NCBI GenBank assembly: GCA_937952995.1
Contig: CALFYB010000064.1
Location: forward strand, 1 to 6,034
DNA length: 6,034 nucleotides
Reading direction: 5' to 3'
From: an uncultured Caulobacteraceae bacterium
Lineage (GTDB): Bacteria > Pseudomonadota > Alphaproteobacteria > Caulobacterales > Caulobacteraceae
The translations under genes were made by a program, and so were the position numbers. Every line of letters begins with the position of its first letter. Position 1 is the stretch's first letter. Positions 1-5,589 of this stretch are shown piece by piece. The notes beneath the pieces are model-generated. The model ran no database searches. It saw only the letters and a list, made by a program, of their open reading frames with translations, and was not told the origin of the DNA.

Positions 1-1515
1 AAGCACATTGGAAAATCAGCCAATACCCTTGATGAAGGCGAGAAGCTTGATACCGTAAAGCATGAGTATGACGATCAGGGGCGGTCTTATGTCGCCTATG
101 GTGCAAAGGGCACCGCTGGCCATGCGCTTTACACCTCTGGCACGGGCGAAAACGAAAAATTTAGCGTTCTAAACACCTGTCCGGGGCAGACGTCCGGATG
201 TGGTGGTGGCGTTGATAAGAATGGCATTGTCGATACGCGCCGGGGCATGTGTTTTGCGCCTAAGGCAGAGGCTCAATATGTTGGGGCCGCTGTCCGCCGG
301 GCATCACACACGCAGGCTAAGCACGATCCGGCCATGACAGAGGATTGGATCTTGGCCCACACAGGATCTTTGCGCGATGCCGCCCAAAAGGCTGACAAGA
401 CCAATAACGTCGTTCTGTTTCGGCCAAATGTTTTGGATGAGACCGACAGATCAACTCGATATGTGATCAAAGGGCTAAACGAGCAGCGGAAGGCAAAGGG
501 TTTGCCGCCGATGATCGCCAACTCCTACGGCAAGACGACCGAACTGCATGACCCTGAAAATGGCTACTATATAACGCACTCCAACATTGGCCCCAAAACC
601 AAGCTTGGATCGTCTATAGCCGAAAACATCAAAAGGGATCGTCAGCGCATTCGCTCAACGATAACGGCGGCGGATGCTAGCGGTAAGGACTTTGTAAACG
701 ATGAGGGCAACAAAACGCCCCCTAAAAACTCCTATATGGTCACTGATGTTGCTCGCGATTCATTGATGGATAAGGCGTTGCAGGAGGCCATTACGCACGC
801 AAAATATTGGTCAACGGGCAGGGATGAATCTGAGCTTTCGCCAAGCGAGAGAAAAGAGGGGCCTAGCGGGCACTTTGATGCAAATGGAAAGCCAACCACG
901 CCTGAAAGGGCGCATTACGGTCATGATACGATCAACGGTCGGCGGTATGACTATCAAAAGCAGCACATATTGCATCCGCGATATGTGAAGGTGGGTCAAA
1001 ATGAGGATGGGTCTGATCATATGATCCCGACCGATTCGCGGTTTAAGGATGATGATTTTCTGCCAGCCAACCGATTTAAGACAAAAAACGGAAAGCAGGC
1101 TGGCGCTATTCTTTTGACGACGCCAACAAAATCAACCAGCGGCATTGAGCGTCAAGCCTCGTTTACTCATCACATTGGCAAAGAGCAGATTGCTCATGCT
1201 GCCAAAAACAATGGTGAGTATGAGATTGATCCCCCGCGCGAGCAGGAGGCTGCGCGGGGCAAGGAATACCAGCCGCCAAACAACCCGGCGGGCAATTATG
1301 CTCGCGGCGGCCATGTTGGCCATCGCCATGACGAAGAGCCAGAATCAATGGCGTTCCCTGAGCAAAGCTTCCAAATTCAGCGCCATAATGCCCATAGAGA
1401 GATCGGTGATGTTAGGGCTCTTGGGCATGAGCGACATGCGCCCGTTCGTCAGGGGGTTGTTGACCGCGCCTTGGACATCGTTAGCCGGTCCAAAAAACCG
1501 TCTCGCACTCGGTAA
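1..1515 (+). CDS. Phage protein of unknown function, C-terminal part (5' end outside window)
   Basis: The reading frame is open from the first base to the TAA at 1513-1515, giving 504 residues; no start is chosen because the gene enters from the left. An internal ATG at 247 is not a credible start, since coding continues upstream without a stop. Counting from base 1, residues 60, 67 and 84 are cysteines (C-x6-C-x16-C), the first in a Cys-Pro-Gly context, loosely like the Cys-rich start of phage Gp88-type proteins; this likeness is weak. Further on are blocks that look conserved: TPPKNSYMVTD (about 239-249), HAKYWSTGR (about 266-274), a His/Tyr-rich stretch from 305, and MIPTDSRFKD from 341. 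The last about 75 residues look disordered and basic, with YARGGHVGHR at 433-442 and a terminal VDRALDIVSRSKK helix. It precedes a head gene block, so a virion or DNA-packaging role is possible but not shown. That the gene is real is near certain; its function is unknown. Confidence 0.85.
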   Translation, partial: KHIGKSANTLDEGEKLDTVKHEYDDQGRSYVAYGAKGTAGHALYTSGTGENEKFSVLNTCPGQTSGCGGGVDKNGIVDTRRGMCFAPKAEAQYVGAAVRRASHTQAKHDPAMTEDWILAHTGSLRDAAQKADKTNNVVLFRPNVLDETDRSTRYVIKGLNEQRKAKGLPPMIANSYGKTTELHDPENGYYITHSNIGPKTKLGSSIAENIKRDRQRIRSTITAADASGKDFVNDEGNKTPPKNSYMVTDVARDSLMDKALQEAITHAKYWSTGRDESELSPSERKEGPSGHFDANGKPTTPERAHYGHDTINGRRYDYQKQHILHPRYVKVGQNEDGSDHMIPTDSRFKDDDFLPANRFKTKNGKQAGAILLTTPTKSTSGIERQASFTHHIGKEQIAHAAKNNGEYEIDPPREQEAARGKEYQPPNNPAGNYARGGHVGHRHDEEPESMAFPEQSFQIQRHNAHREIGDVRALGHERHAPVRQGVVDRALDIVSRSKKPSRTR

Positions 1516-1572
1516 ACAATGTGATATCTTTAAGGTCATTGCTACCGGGACGCCGGTTTTGTGGAGAACATC
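1516..1572 (+). other. Intergenic gap with small hairpin
   Basis: This 57-base gap separates the upstream gene from the basic Gly-rich protein. It holds a five-base-pair hairpin, ACCGG at 1544-1548 and CCGGT at 1553-1557 with a four-base loop, followed by three more T. That is short for an intrinsic terminator and may at most be a weak one. A TATCTT at 1525-1530 could be read as a -10 box, but I see no matching -35 box, so I do not call a promoter. Confidence 0.35.
1563..1566 (+). promoter_or_regulatory. Shine-Dalgarno site deciding the start at 1573
   Basis: GGAG lies six bases before ATG 1573. The frame also opens at GTG 1561, but that codon has no such site at the right distance and overlaps this one, so ATG 1573 is preferred. 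The resulting start, MSEAAKAARKA, also reads like the opening of related phage proteins as I remember them. Confidence 0.75.
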
Positions 1573-3228
1573 ATGTCTGAAGCCGCCAAAGCAGCCCGAA
1601 AGGCGATGCACAGCAAGATTGCTCGCATCACTCGAGCCGACCCGAACCAAAAGGTCGATGCGTCGGGTTATACCCCGCCGGATGCTTTGGATGCCGATAG
1701 CGCCACTGGCATGCGCCCCATCTCTCGCCGCCAGTTCAAGCGCGGCGGTAAGGTCTTGGGCAAGGTTGATGGTGCCGCTGACAGCCCTCACGCAGGCCGC
1801 AAGGCTCGCAAGAGTGGCGGGGGCACCTTTGCCGTTGACCTGATGAACCGCAATCAAAAGGAAGCCAACGAGAAGCGTGACGGCAAAAAGCATGTCGGCG
1901 GCTTTAAGCGTGGCGGTGCCGCCAAAAAGGCTGGTGGTGGCGGCATGTTTGGCTTGAGCGGAATTGCCGCTGAAAAGGGCTTAGTTGATGCCGGTCTTGG
2001 CGGCCTCTTGCCCATGGCCATTAAGGCAATGAGCAAAAAGAAGGACAGCACGTCTTCCAGCACAACCGCGCCAACCGCAAGTCCCGGCGCTCCTGCGGAG
2101 GGTTCTTCGCCCGGCCTGACTATTCCCACAAAAAACCGGGGCGGCTCTGCACGCAAGGCTGCTGGGGGCTCTACTGGCCCTTCGGACAAGTCCTACGTTC
2201 CGACTTCACGCATGGCGTTCAACGGTGCCAATTCCATCGCATCTAAGGCTGCGGGGCTTTCTTCTGGCGCTGATTCAGGTTCGGGCGGAAGTGGAAATGT
2301 TGGTCCTGATCGCCAAGCCTACAAATCTGGCGGTCGCAAGAATCGCGCCGATGGCGGCGGGCTTGATCCCGCACGTCTTCGCAGCATGAACAATGAAGGC
2401 CGCGACTTTGGACGCACGGCTGCCCAGCTTGATAAGGCCGTTCCGCCTAAGGTGCCGGTTAAGACCGCTCCTGCAGGCCCATCGCCTGAAGAGATCCGCA
2501 TGGCTAAGGCTGCTGCTGCTCAAAACGCAGCAGCGATGGCTGCTGCCGGGCGTGCTGGCGCTGCTGCCGGTCGTGGCGCTCCTTACAAAAAGGGTGGCGA
2601 GGCATCTTGGGAGAACTCGAAGGAGGACCTTCGCCAAGACAAGAAGCTCGCTCTGAAGCACAAGATGTCGTTCAAGGACTGGGAAAAGTCCGAAATGGAC
2701 GAAAAGCATGATCGCCAGCAGTCCATGAAGGGGCTGAGGCATGGTGGGTCTTGCTCTTGCGCCAAATGCTCTGGTGGCCGCGCTGAGCGCAAGGACGGCG
2801 GTAGCGTTTCTGATGGTGTCTTCCAAGGCACGCGTCCGACCGGTGGGCGTCTCGCCCGCAAGAGCGGTGGCCGCACGGGTAAGGGCAAGACAAACATCAA
2901 CATCATCATTGGCGCTCGCCCCGCTGGTCAGCAGGCACCTCAGGTTACCGGCATGCCTCCAATGCCACCACGCGGCGTCCCTGTGCCTGTCGCGCCCGCT
3001 GGTCCGCCTCCGGGCATGCCAATGGGCGGTCCGCCTCCCGGCCCGCCTCCGGGTATGATGCCTCCTATGGGGCCGCCTCCCGGCGGTCCTCCTATGGGGC
3101 CGCCTCCGGGCATGCCGATGCCGCGCAAAAGCGGTGGTCGTGTTGCTCACGAGATGGCTAAGGGCACCACTGGCGCAGGCGGTGGCCTAGGTCGATTAAA
3201 GAAAATTGACCTTTACGGGGAACAGTAA
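1573..3228 (+). CDS. Basic Gly-rich low-complexity phage protein, unknown function
   Basis: A 551-residue, very basic and mostly disordered-looking protein. In order: a helical N-terminus with the conserved-looking GMRPISRRQFKRGGK (about 46-60); a block with LMNRNQKEANEKRDGKKHVGG (from about 90); a hydrophobic/Gly stretch at about 123-152; Ser/Gly-rich linkers; an Ala-rich helix at about 310-337; a charged helix at 346-388; the only three cysteines, C394, C396 and C399, with H390 close by; the short hydrophobic strand TNINIIIG at 440-447; a Pro/Gly/Met tract at about 460-518; and the end GGLGRLKKIDLYG. About fifteen Lys/Arg-x-Gly-Gly motifs are spread along it. I recall such a mosaic (the TN-I-N-III strand, Pro-rich tract and GRL-K end) from uncultured phage genomes, always without assigned function. 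Its place before the co-chaperonin and scaffold genes suggests a late or virion-linked gene. Charge would allow nucleic-acid binding, but that is inference. Confidence 0.88.
   Translation: MSEAAKAARKAMHSKIARITRADPNQKVDASGYTPPDALDADSATGMRPISRRQFKRGGKVLGKVDGAADSPHAGRKARKSGGGTFAVDLMNRNQKEANEKRDGKKHVGGFKRGGAAKKAGGGGMFGLSGIAAEKGLVDAGLGGLLPMAIKAMSKKKDSTSSSTTAPTASPGAPAEGSSPGLTIPTKNRGGSARKAAGGSTGPSDKSYVPTSRMAFNGANSIASKAAGLSSGADSGSGGSGNVGPDRQAYKSGGRKNRADGGGLDPARLRSMNNEGRDFGRTAAQLDKAVPPKVPVKTAPAGPSPEEIRMAKAAAAQNAAAMAAAGRAGAAAGRGAPYKKGGEASWENSKEDLRQDKKLALKHKMSFKDWEKSEMDEKHDRQQSMKGLRHGGSCSCAKCSGGRAERKDGGSVSDGVFQGTRPTGGRLARKSGGRTGKGKTNINIIIGARPAGQQAPQVTGMPPMPPRGVPVPVAPAGPPPGMPMGGPPPGPPPGMMPPMGPPPGGPPMGPPPGMPMPRKSGGRVAHEMAKGTTGAGGGLGRLKKIDLYGEQ
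3061..3107 (+). repeat. Short direct repeats in the Pro/Gly/Met tract
   Basis: A 20-base unit at 3061-3080 recurs exactly at 3088-3107, and a 17-base unit at 3004-3020 recurs exactly at 3100-3116. Both are in frame and encode Pro-Pro-Met-Gly-Pro-Pro-Pro and Pro-Pro-Gly-Met-Pro. They keep the reading frame and are best seen as coding low-complexity repeats that can change copy number by slippage or recombination. Confidence 0.85.
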
Positions 3229-3233
3229 GATAC

Positions 3234-3266
3234 AAATAGGCGTCCTGATCATCGGGACGCCTATTT
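3234..3266 (+). terminator. Long perfect hairpin, probable intrinsic terminator
   Basis: The arms 3234-3245 and 3255-3266 pair perfectly over 12 base pairs; a G-U and a G-C pair can extend this to 14 with a five-base loop. The lower stem is A/T-rich, so the right arm ends in TATTT and continues TATT, giving a broken T tract rather than a clean one. It starts six bases after the stop of the basic Gly-rich gene, a usual terminator position, and its A/T symmetry would let it work in both directions. The weak T tract means read-through into the co-chaperonin operon is likely. It could instead be an RNA processing or stability element. Confidence 0.65.
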
Positions 3267-3284
3267 ATTAGGACGCCCAAAAAC

Positions 3285-3482
3285 ATGATGAATATCAATA
3301 TTTTATTTGAAGTCGAGCTAAAGAAAATCCTTGAAGAAGAAATCGATCGCATCAAGGACGTGCTTTCTACGGGCACACCGGTTGATTATGCCGAGTACAA
3401 GCAGCATGTAGGAAGACTGCAGGGCATGCGCTCTGTGATCGATTATTGCGACGAAGTGCAGACTAAAATTTCAAATCGATAA
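3285..3482 (+). CDS. Small helical phage protein, unknown function
   Basis: A 65-residue protein predicted by eye as two helices: residues 7-27 are rich in Leu, Glu and Lys, then a loop STGTPVDYAEY (28-38), then a second helix to about 62. It has one cysteine, no signal peptide and no membrane segment. Small proteins of this kind, with a Thr-Gly-x-x-x-Asp-Tyr-x-x-Tyr link between helices, occur in many tailed phages near head genes, without a known role as far as I recall. ATG 3285 is chosen over ATG 3288 because the weak AGGA at 3270-3273 is already 11 bases away. The stop overlaps the ribosome site of the co-chaperonin gene, pointing to a shared transcript. Confidence 0.8.
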   Translation: MMNINILFEVELKKILEEEIDRIKDVLSTGTPVDYAEYKQHVGRLQGMRSVIDYCDEVQTKISNR

Positions 3483-3486
3483 GGAG
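3481..3486 (+). promoter_or_regulatory. Shine-Dalgarno site of the co-chaperonin gene
   Basis: AAGGAG, the strongest ribosome site of the operon, lies seven bases before ATG 3494. Its first two bases are the last two of the preceding TAA stop, so ribosomes ending on the small gene arrive on it. It settles the start at 3494 rather than the in-frame ATGs at 3503 and 3509. Confidence 0.85.
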
Positions 3487-3493
3487 AAAACGT

Positions 3494-3886
3494 ATGCCTC
3501 ATATGGTTATGACGCACGAAACCGACCCTAAGGACGTCCTTCTAGGCGAGCTTGGAGACATTTCCGATCTGGAGATCTTCAACAATCAGGTCGTGGTGGC
3601 CGTCTATGTGCGCCCCCAGAAGACCAAGAGTGGCATCTATTTGACCTCTCAGACGGTTGATGAGGACAAGATCCAAGGCAAGGTTGGCCTTGTGGTCAAA
3701 AAGGGTCCAACCGCATTCGTTGATAGCAGCGATCAGTGGTTCAAGGACATGGACATTGACGTGAACGACTGGCTGGTCTTCCGCCCATCGGACGGCTGGA
3801 GCATCACGATCAACAACGTCCTGTGTCGCATTTTGGATGACACCAATGTCCGTGGGCGCATTCCGCACCCCGACATGGTTTGGTAG
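3494..3886 (+). CDS. GroES-like phage co-chaperonin
   Basis: A 130-residue protein that fits the GroES (Cpn10) family, whose members cap the GroEL chaperonin ring; phage versions, such as T4 Gp31, adapt the host ring for folding the capsid protein. Visible family traits: a first strand NNQVVVAVYVRP at 30-41; a likely mobile loop KTKSGIYLTSQ at 43-53, with the Gly-Ile-x-Leu core that contacts GroEL; GKVGLVVKKGP at 62-72 in the place of the GxVxxVGxG turn; DIDVNDWLVF at 87-96 in place of the VKxGDxVxF strand, with Asn-Asp for Gly-Asp; and a closing VLCRILDDTNVRGRI. It is longer than bacterial GroES (about 95) because of an N-terminal extension of about 28 residues and an insert near 75-87. It sits just before the scaffold gene, matching a role in head assembly. 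Assigned by pattern, not alignment. Confidence 0.78.
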   Translation: MPHMVMTHETDPKDVLLGELGDISDLEIFNNQVVVAVYVRPQKTKSGIYLTSQTVDEDKIQGKVGLVVKKGPTAFVDSSDQWFKDMDIDVNDWLVFRPSDGWSITINNVLCRILDDTNVRGRIPHPDMVW

Positions 3887-3895
3887 GAGCAGAAG

Positions 3896-4795
3896 ATGTC
3901 TGTCAAAGACGATCAAATTGATGTCGATATCGAAATTGATGACGCCCCTAAAAAGACGGAAGGCGACATTGAGGTCGTAAAGGCTGATGATGCTGGCTCA
4001 TCCGGACCGGTCATCGAGCCTCAAGATGCCCTCAGGGAAATGAAGGCGAAGTATGAGCGCGAGCGCGATGCGCGGCTTGAGGCTGAGCGTCGGGCAAACG
4101 AGGCCAATCAGGCTGCGTTCACGGCTCAAAATGAGGTTCAAGAGAACAGCCATCATCTGGTGACCAATGCGATCGCAACGGTCACCCAGAACAATGAGAT
4201 CCTGAAGGCTAATTACCGTGAGGCGATGAGCCTTGGTGATTACGATCGGGCGGCTGATCTGCAGTCTGAAATGTCCACTAATGCCGCAAAGCTCTTGCAG
4301 CTTGAGCAGGGCAAGCAGGCTCTTGAATCGCAGCCAAAGCAGGCCGCGCCCCAGCCCTATGTGGCCGATCCAGTCGAGGCCATGGCCGCGCAGCTTTCGC
4401 CCCGATCTGCGGCTTGGGTTCGTGCTCACCCAGAATATGCCACCGACCAGCGTTTGTTCCAGAAGATGCTGGCCGCGCACAATCTGGCCGTGGCCGACAA
4501 TATCCCGGTTGATTCGGACGAATACTTCTCCGAAATCGAAACCACGCTGCGGATTAAGCCGTCCGCACAGGTCAATCTTGACGATGACCCTACGTCATCT
4601 GCTGCTCAGGTTACCCAGCGGCGAACCGCGCCGCCTGCTGCGCCTGTCTCGCGTAGCGGCACCGGCACCGGCAGTCGCCCGAACGTGGTTCGCCTCAACT
4701 CGGATGAGCGCGAAATGGCGAAGATGATGGGCATGACCGATCAGGAATATGCCCGCAACAAATTGGCTCTCCAGAAGGAAGGGAAGCTCCACTAA
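3896..4795 (+). CDS. Capsid scaffold-like protein
   Basis: A 299-residue protein with the build of a phage head scaffold: such proteins fill the procapsid, shape the shell and then leave or are cut. The first 35 or so residues are strongly acidic; residues 43-148 form a long charged helix, likely coiled coil, rich in Glu, Arg, Ala and Gln. A short folded part follows, with AHPEYATDQRLFQKM (177-191) and IPVDSDEYFSEIE (203-215), a pattern I recall from scaffold-like proteins of podovirus-type phages. A Pro/Thr/Gly-rich linker leads to a C-terminal helix pair, VRLNSDEREMAKMMGMTDQEY, with many charged residues, where scaffolds usually touch the shell. AGGAG at 3885-3889, overlapping the preceding TAG, is six bases before ATG 3896. 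It lies between the co-chaperonin and the probable capsid gene, as expected. There are no cysteines. Confidence 0.75.
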   Translation: MSVKDDQIDVDIEIDDAPKKTEGDIEVVKADDAGSSGPVIEPQDALREMKAKYERERDARLEAERRANEANQAAFTAQNEVQENSHHLVTNAIATVTQNNEILKANYREAMSLGDYDRAADLQSEMSTNAAKLLQLEQGKQALESQPKQAAPQPYVADPVEAMAAQLSPRSAAWVRAHPEYATDQRLFQKMLAAHNLAVADNIPVDSDEYFSEIETTLRIKPSAQVNLDDDPTSSAAQVTQRRTAPPAAPVSRSGTGTGSRPNVVRLNSDEREMAKMMGMTDQEYARNKLALQKEGKLH

Positions 4796-5427
4796 TGGAA
4801 CAGTCACCCCCAAAGCGCACTCGCGCACGCATGAACAACCCGCTGAAGGATGCTGCTCAAGAGATCGAGCAGGAGGCCATGGTTGCTGAGCAAGAGCCCG
4901 AAGAGCATGTGGAGCGCCAATCGCTTCGCCAAGATCTTCGCGCCGCGCCCCGTGAGGAAGACCCACGCACCCGCGCTGCTCGCCGGGCTGCGGAAATCCG
5001 CAACCACAACAATGGCAACATGGATGAGGGCACGGACGACTTCCATATCAATCAGTCCGACGTTCCGGCTGGCTGGTCGTATGAATGGAAGCGCAAGACT
5101 ATCCTTGGCCAAGAGGATCCTGCCTATCAGGTTTCGCTTGCTCGCAAGGGCTGGGAGCCGGTTCCTGCGGATCGTCACCCATCCTACATGCCCGATGGTG
5201 GTCGGTTCTCTACAATTGAGCGCAAGGGCATGGTCCTGATGGAACGGCCCATGGAGCTAACCGAAGAGGCCCGCGAAATCGAAAAGCTTCGCGCTCGCAA
5301 TCAGGTTCGCCACAAAGAGGCGCAGCTTAATGCGGCTCCGGACGGTCACTTTGGGCGAGACAATAAGGGCAATTCCCTTGCCAAGGTCAGCAAGTCTTAC
5401 GAGGCGATCCCGATCCCTAACGACTAA
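4795..5427 (+). CDS. Conserved phage protein of unknown function, between scaffold and capsid genes
   Basis: A 210-residue protein. The first 75 residues are charged and helical (Glu, Arg, Gln, Ala). A compact aromatic middle follows, from DVPAGWSYEWKRK (89-101) through ILGQEDPAYQVSLARKGWEPVP to RHPSYMPDGG and IERKGMVLMERP. The end is a helix with NQVRHKEAQLNAAPDGHF and the tail KSYEAIPIPND. I recall proteins with the Trp-x-Tyr-Glu-Trp-Lys-Arg-Lys and Gly-Trp-x-Pro-Val-Pro motifs from uncultured and rhizobial phages, at the same place ahead of the capsid gene, with no role known. Its start overlaps the scaffold stop by one base (TAATG), so the two are probably translated together; the only purine-rich site, GGGA at 4781-4784, is ten bases off. 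A strong terminator follows closely. A head assembly role is inferred from place alone. Confidence 0.82.
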   Translation: MEQSPPKRTRARMNNPLKDAAQEIEQEAMVAEQEPEEHVERQSLRQDLRAAPREEDPRTRAARRAAEIRNHNNGNMDEGTDDFHINQSDVPAGWSYEWKRKTILGQEDPAYQVSLARKGWEPVPADRHPSYMPDGGRFSTIERKGMVLMERPMELTEEAREIEKLRARNQVRHKEAQLNAAPDGHFGRDNKGNSLAKVSKSYEAIPIPND

Positions 5428-5431
5428 GATC

Positions 5432-5461
5432 AAGGGGCAGCTTTCGGGCTGCCCTTTTTTT
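5432..5461 (+). terminator. Strong intrinsic terminator
   Basis: A GC-rich stem of seven base pairs, GGGCAGC at 5435-5441 with GCTGCCC at 5448-5454, encloses a TTTCGG loop. A run of seven T follows at 5455-5461. The A and G at 5432-5434 can pair with the first T residues. It begins four bases after the stop of the 210-residue gene. This is a textbook rho-independent terminator for the + strand. Confidence 0.93.
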
Positions 5462-5589
5462 ATTTGCGCTTTTTCAGAAAGCGGCCTATTTCTAGGGCTC
5501 TTCTCCCCCGGTGTGGAGAATTTGCATATCCCCGGCTCTGAATCGCCCTCGGTGGCGCGATGATGGCTTTCCCTAAAGGAGAACCCGTC
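5462..5589 (+). promoter_or_regulatory. Leader of the capsid gene, expected to carry a promoter
   Basis: These 128 bases lie between the terminator and the probable capsid gene. A promoter is expected, since the terminator would otherwise cut the capsid gene off. The best bacterial-type candidate I see is TTGCGC at 5464-5469 and TATTTC at 5487-5492, 17 bases apart, but only half the bases match each consensus. A phage-type promoter read by a phage RNA polymerase cannot be recognised from a single copy. A four-base-pair hairpin at 5544-5557 is too small to weigh. I see no gene here. Confidence 0.3.
5575..5581 (+). promoter_or_regulatory. Shine-Dalgarno site deciding the start at 5590
   Basis: AAAGGAG, an almost full anti-Shine-Dalgarno match, ends eight bases before ATG 5590. 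In-frame ATGs at 5560 and 5563 lie upstream of it and have no comparable site, so they are unlikely starts. Confidence 0.88.

Noticed and set aside
1145..1843. Open frame of 232 codons in a second + frame, bridging two genes; considered as a frameshift extension
   Set aside because: The product has no protein-like pattern, and both overlapped genes have natural ends: a basic C-terminal helix and stop at 1515, and a ribosome site with a start at 1573.
1345..1893. Open frame of 182 codons on the - strand with a hydrophobic start
   Set aside because: Antisense to the end of one gene and the start of the next, across a gap with a + strand ribosome site; no supporting site on the - strand.
2950..3126. 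Collagen-like tail fibre repeat
   Set aside because: Glycine is not at every third residue; the spacing is mostly four (Gly-Pro-Pro-Pro-Gly), so a collagen triple helix is not expected.
2275..3150. Long open frame of 291 codons on the - strand
   Set aside because: It is antisense to the Gly/Pro/Lys-rich gene, whose codon bias keeps the opposite frame open. The product is a Arg/His/Thr-rich low-complexity sequence with no ribosome site, and the + strand gene has a clear one.
5560..5589. Earlier start for the capsid-like gene at ATG 5560 or 5563
   Set aside because: Both are in frame, but the AAAGGAG site lies between them and ATG 5590 at ideal distance from the latter, and the protein opening at 5590 matches the expected Asn-x-Pro-Phe-Gly-Phe start.
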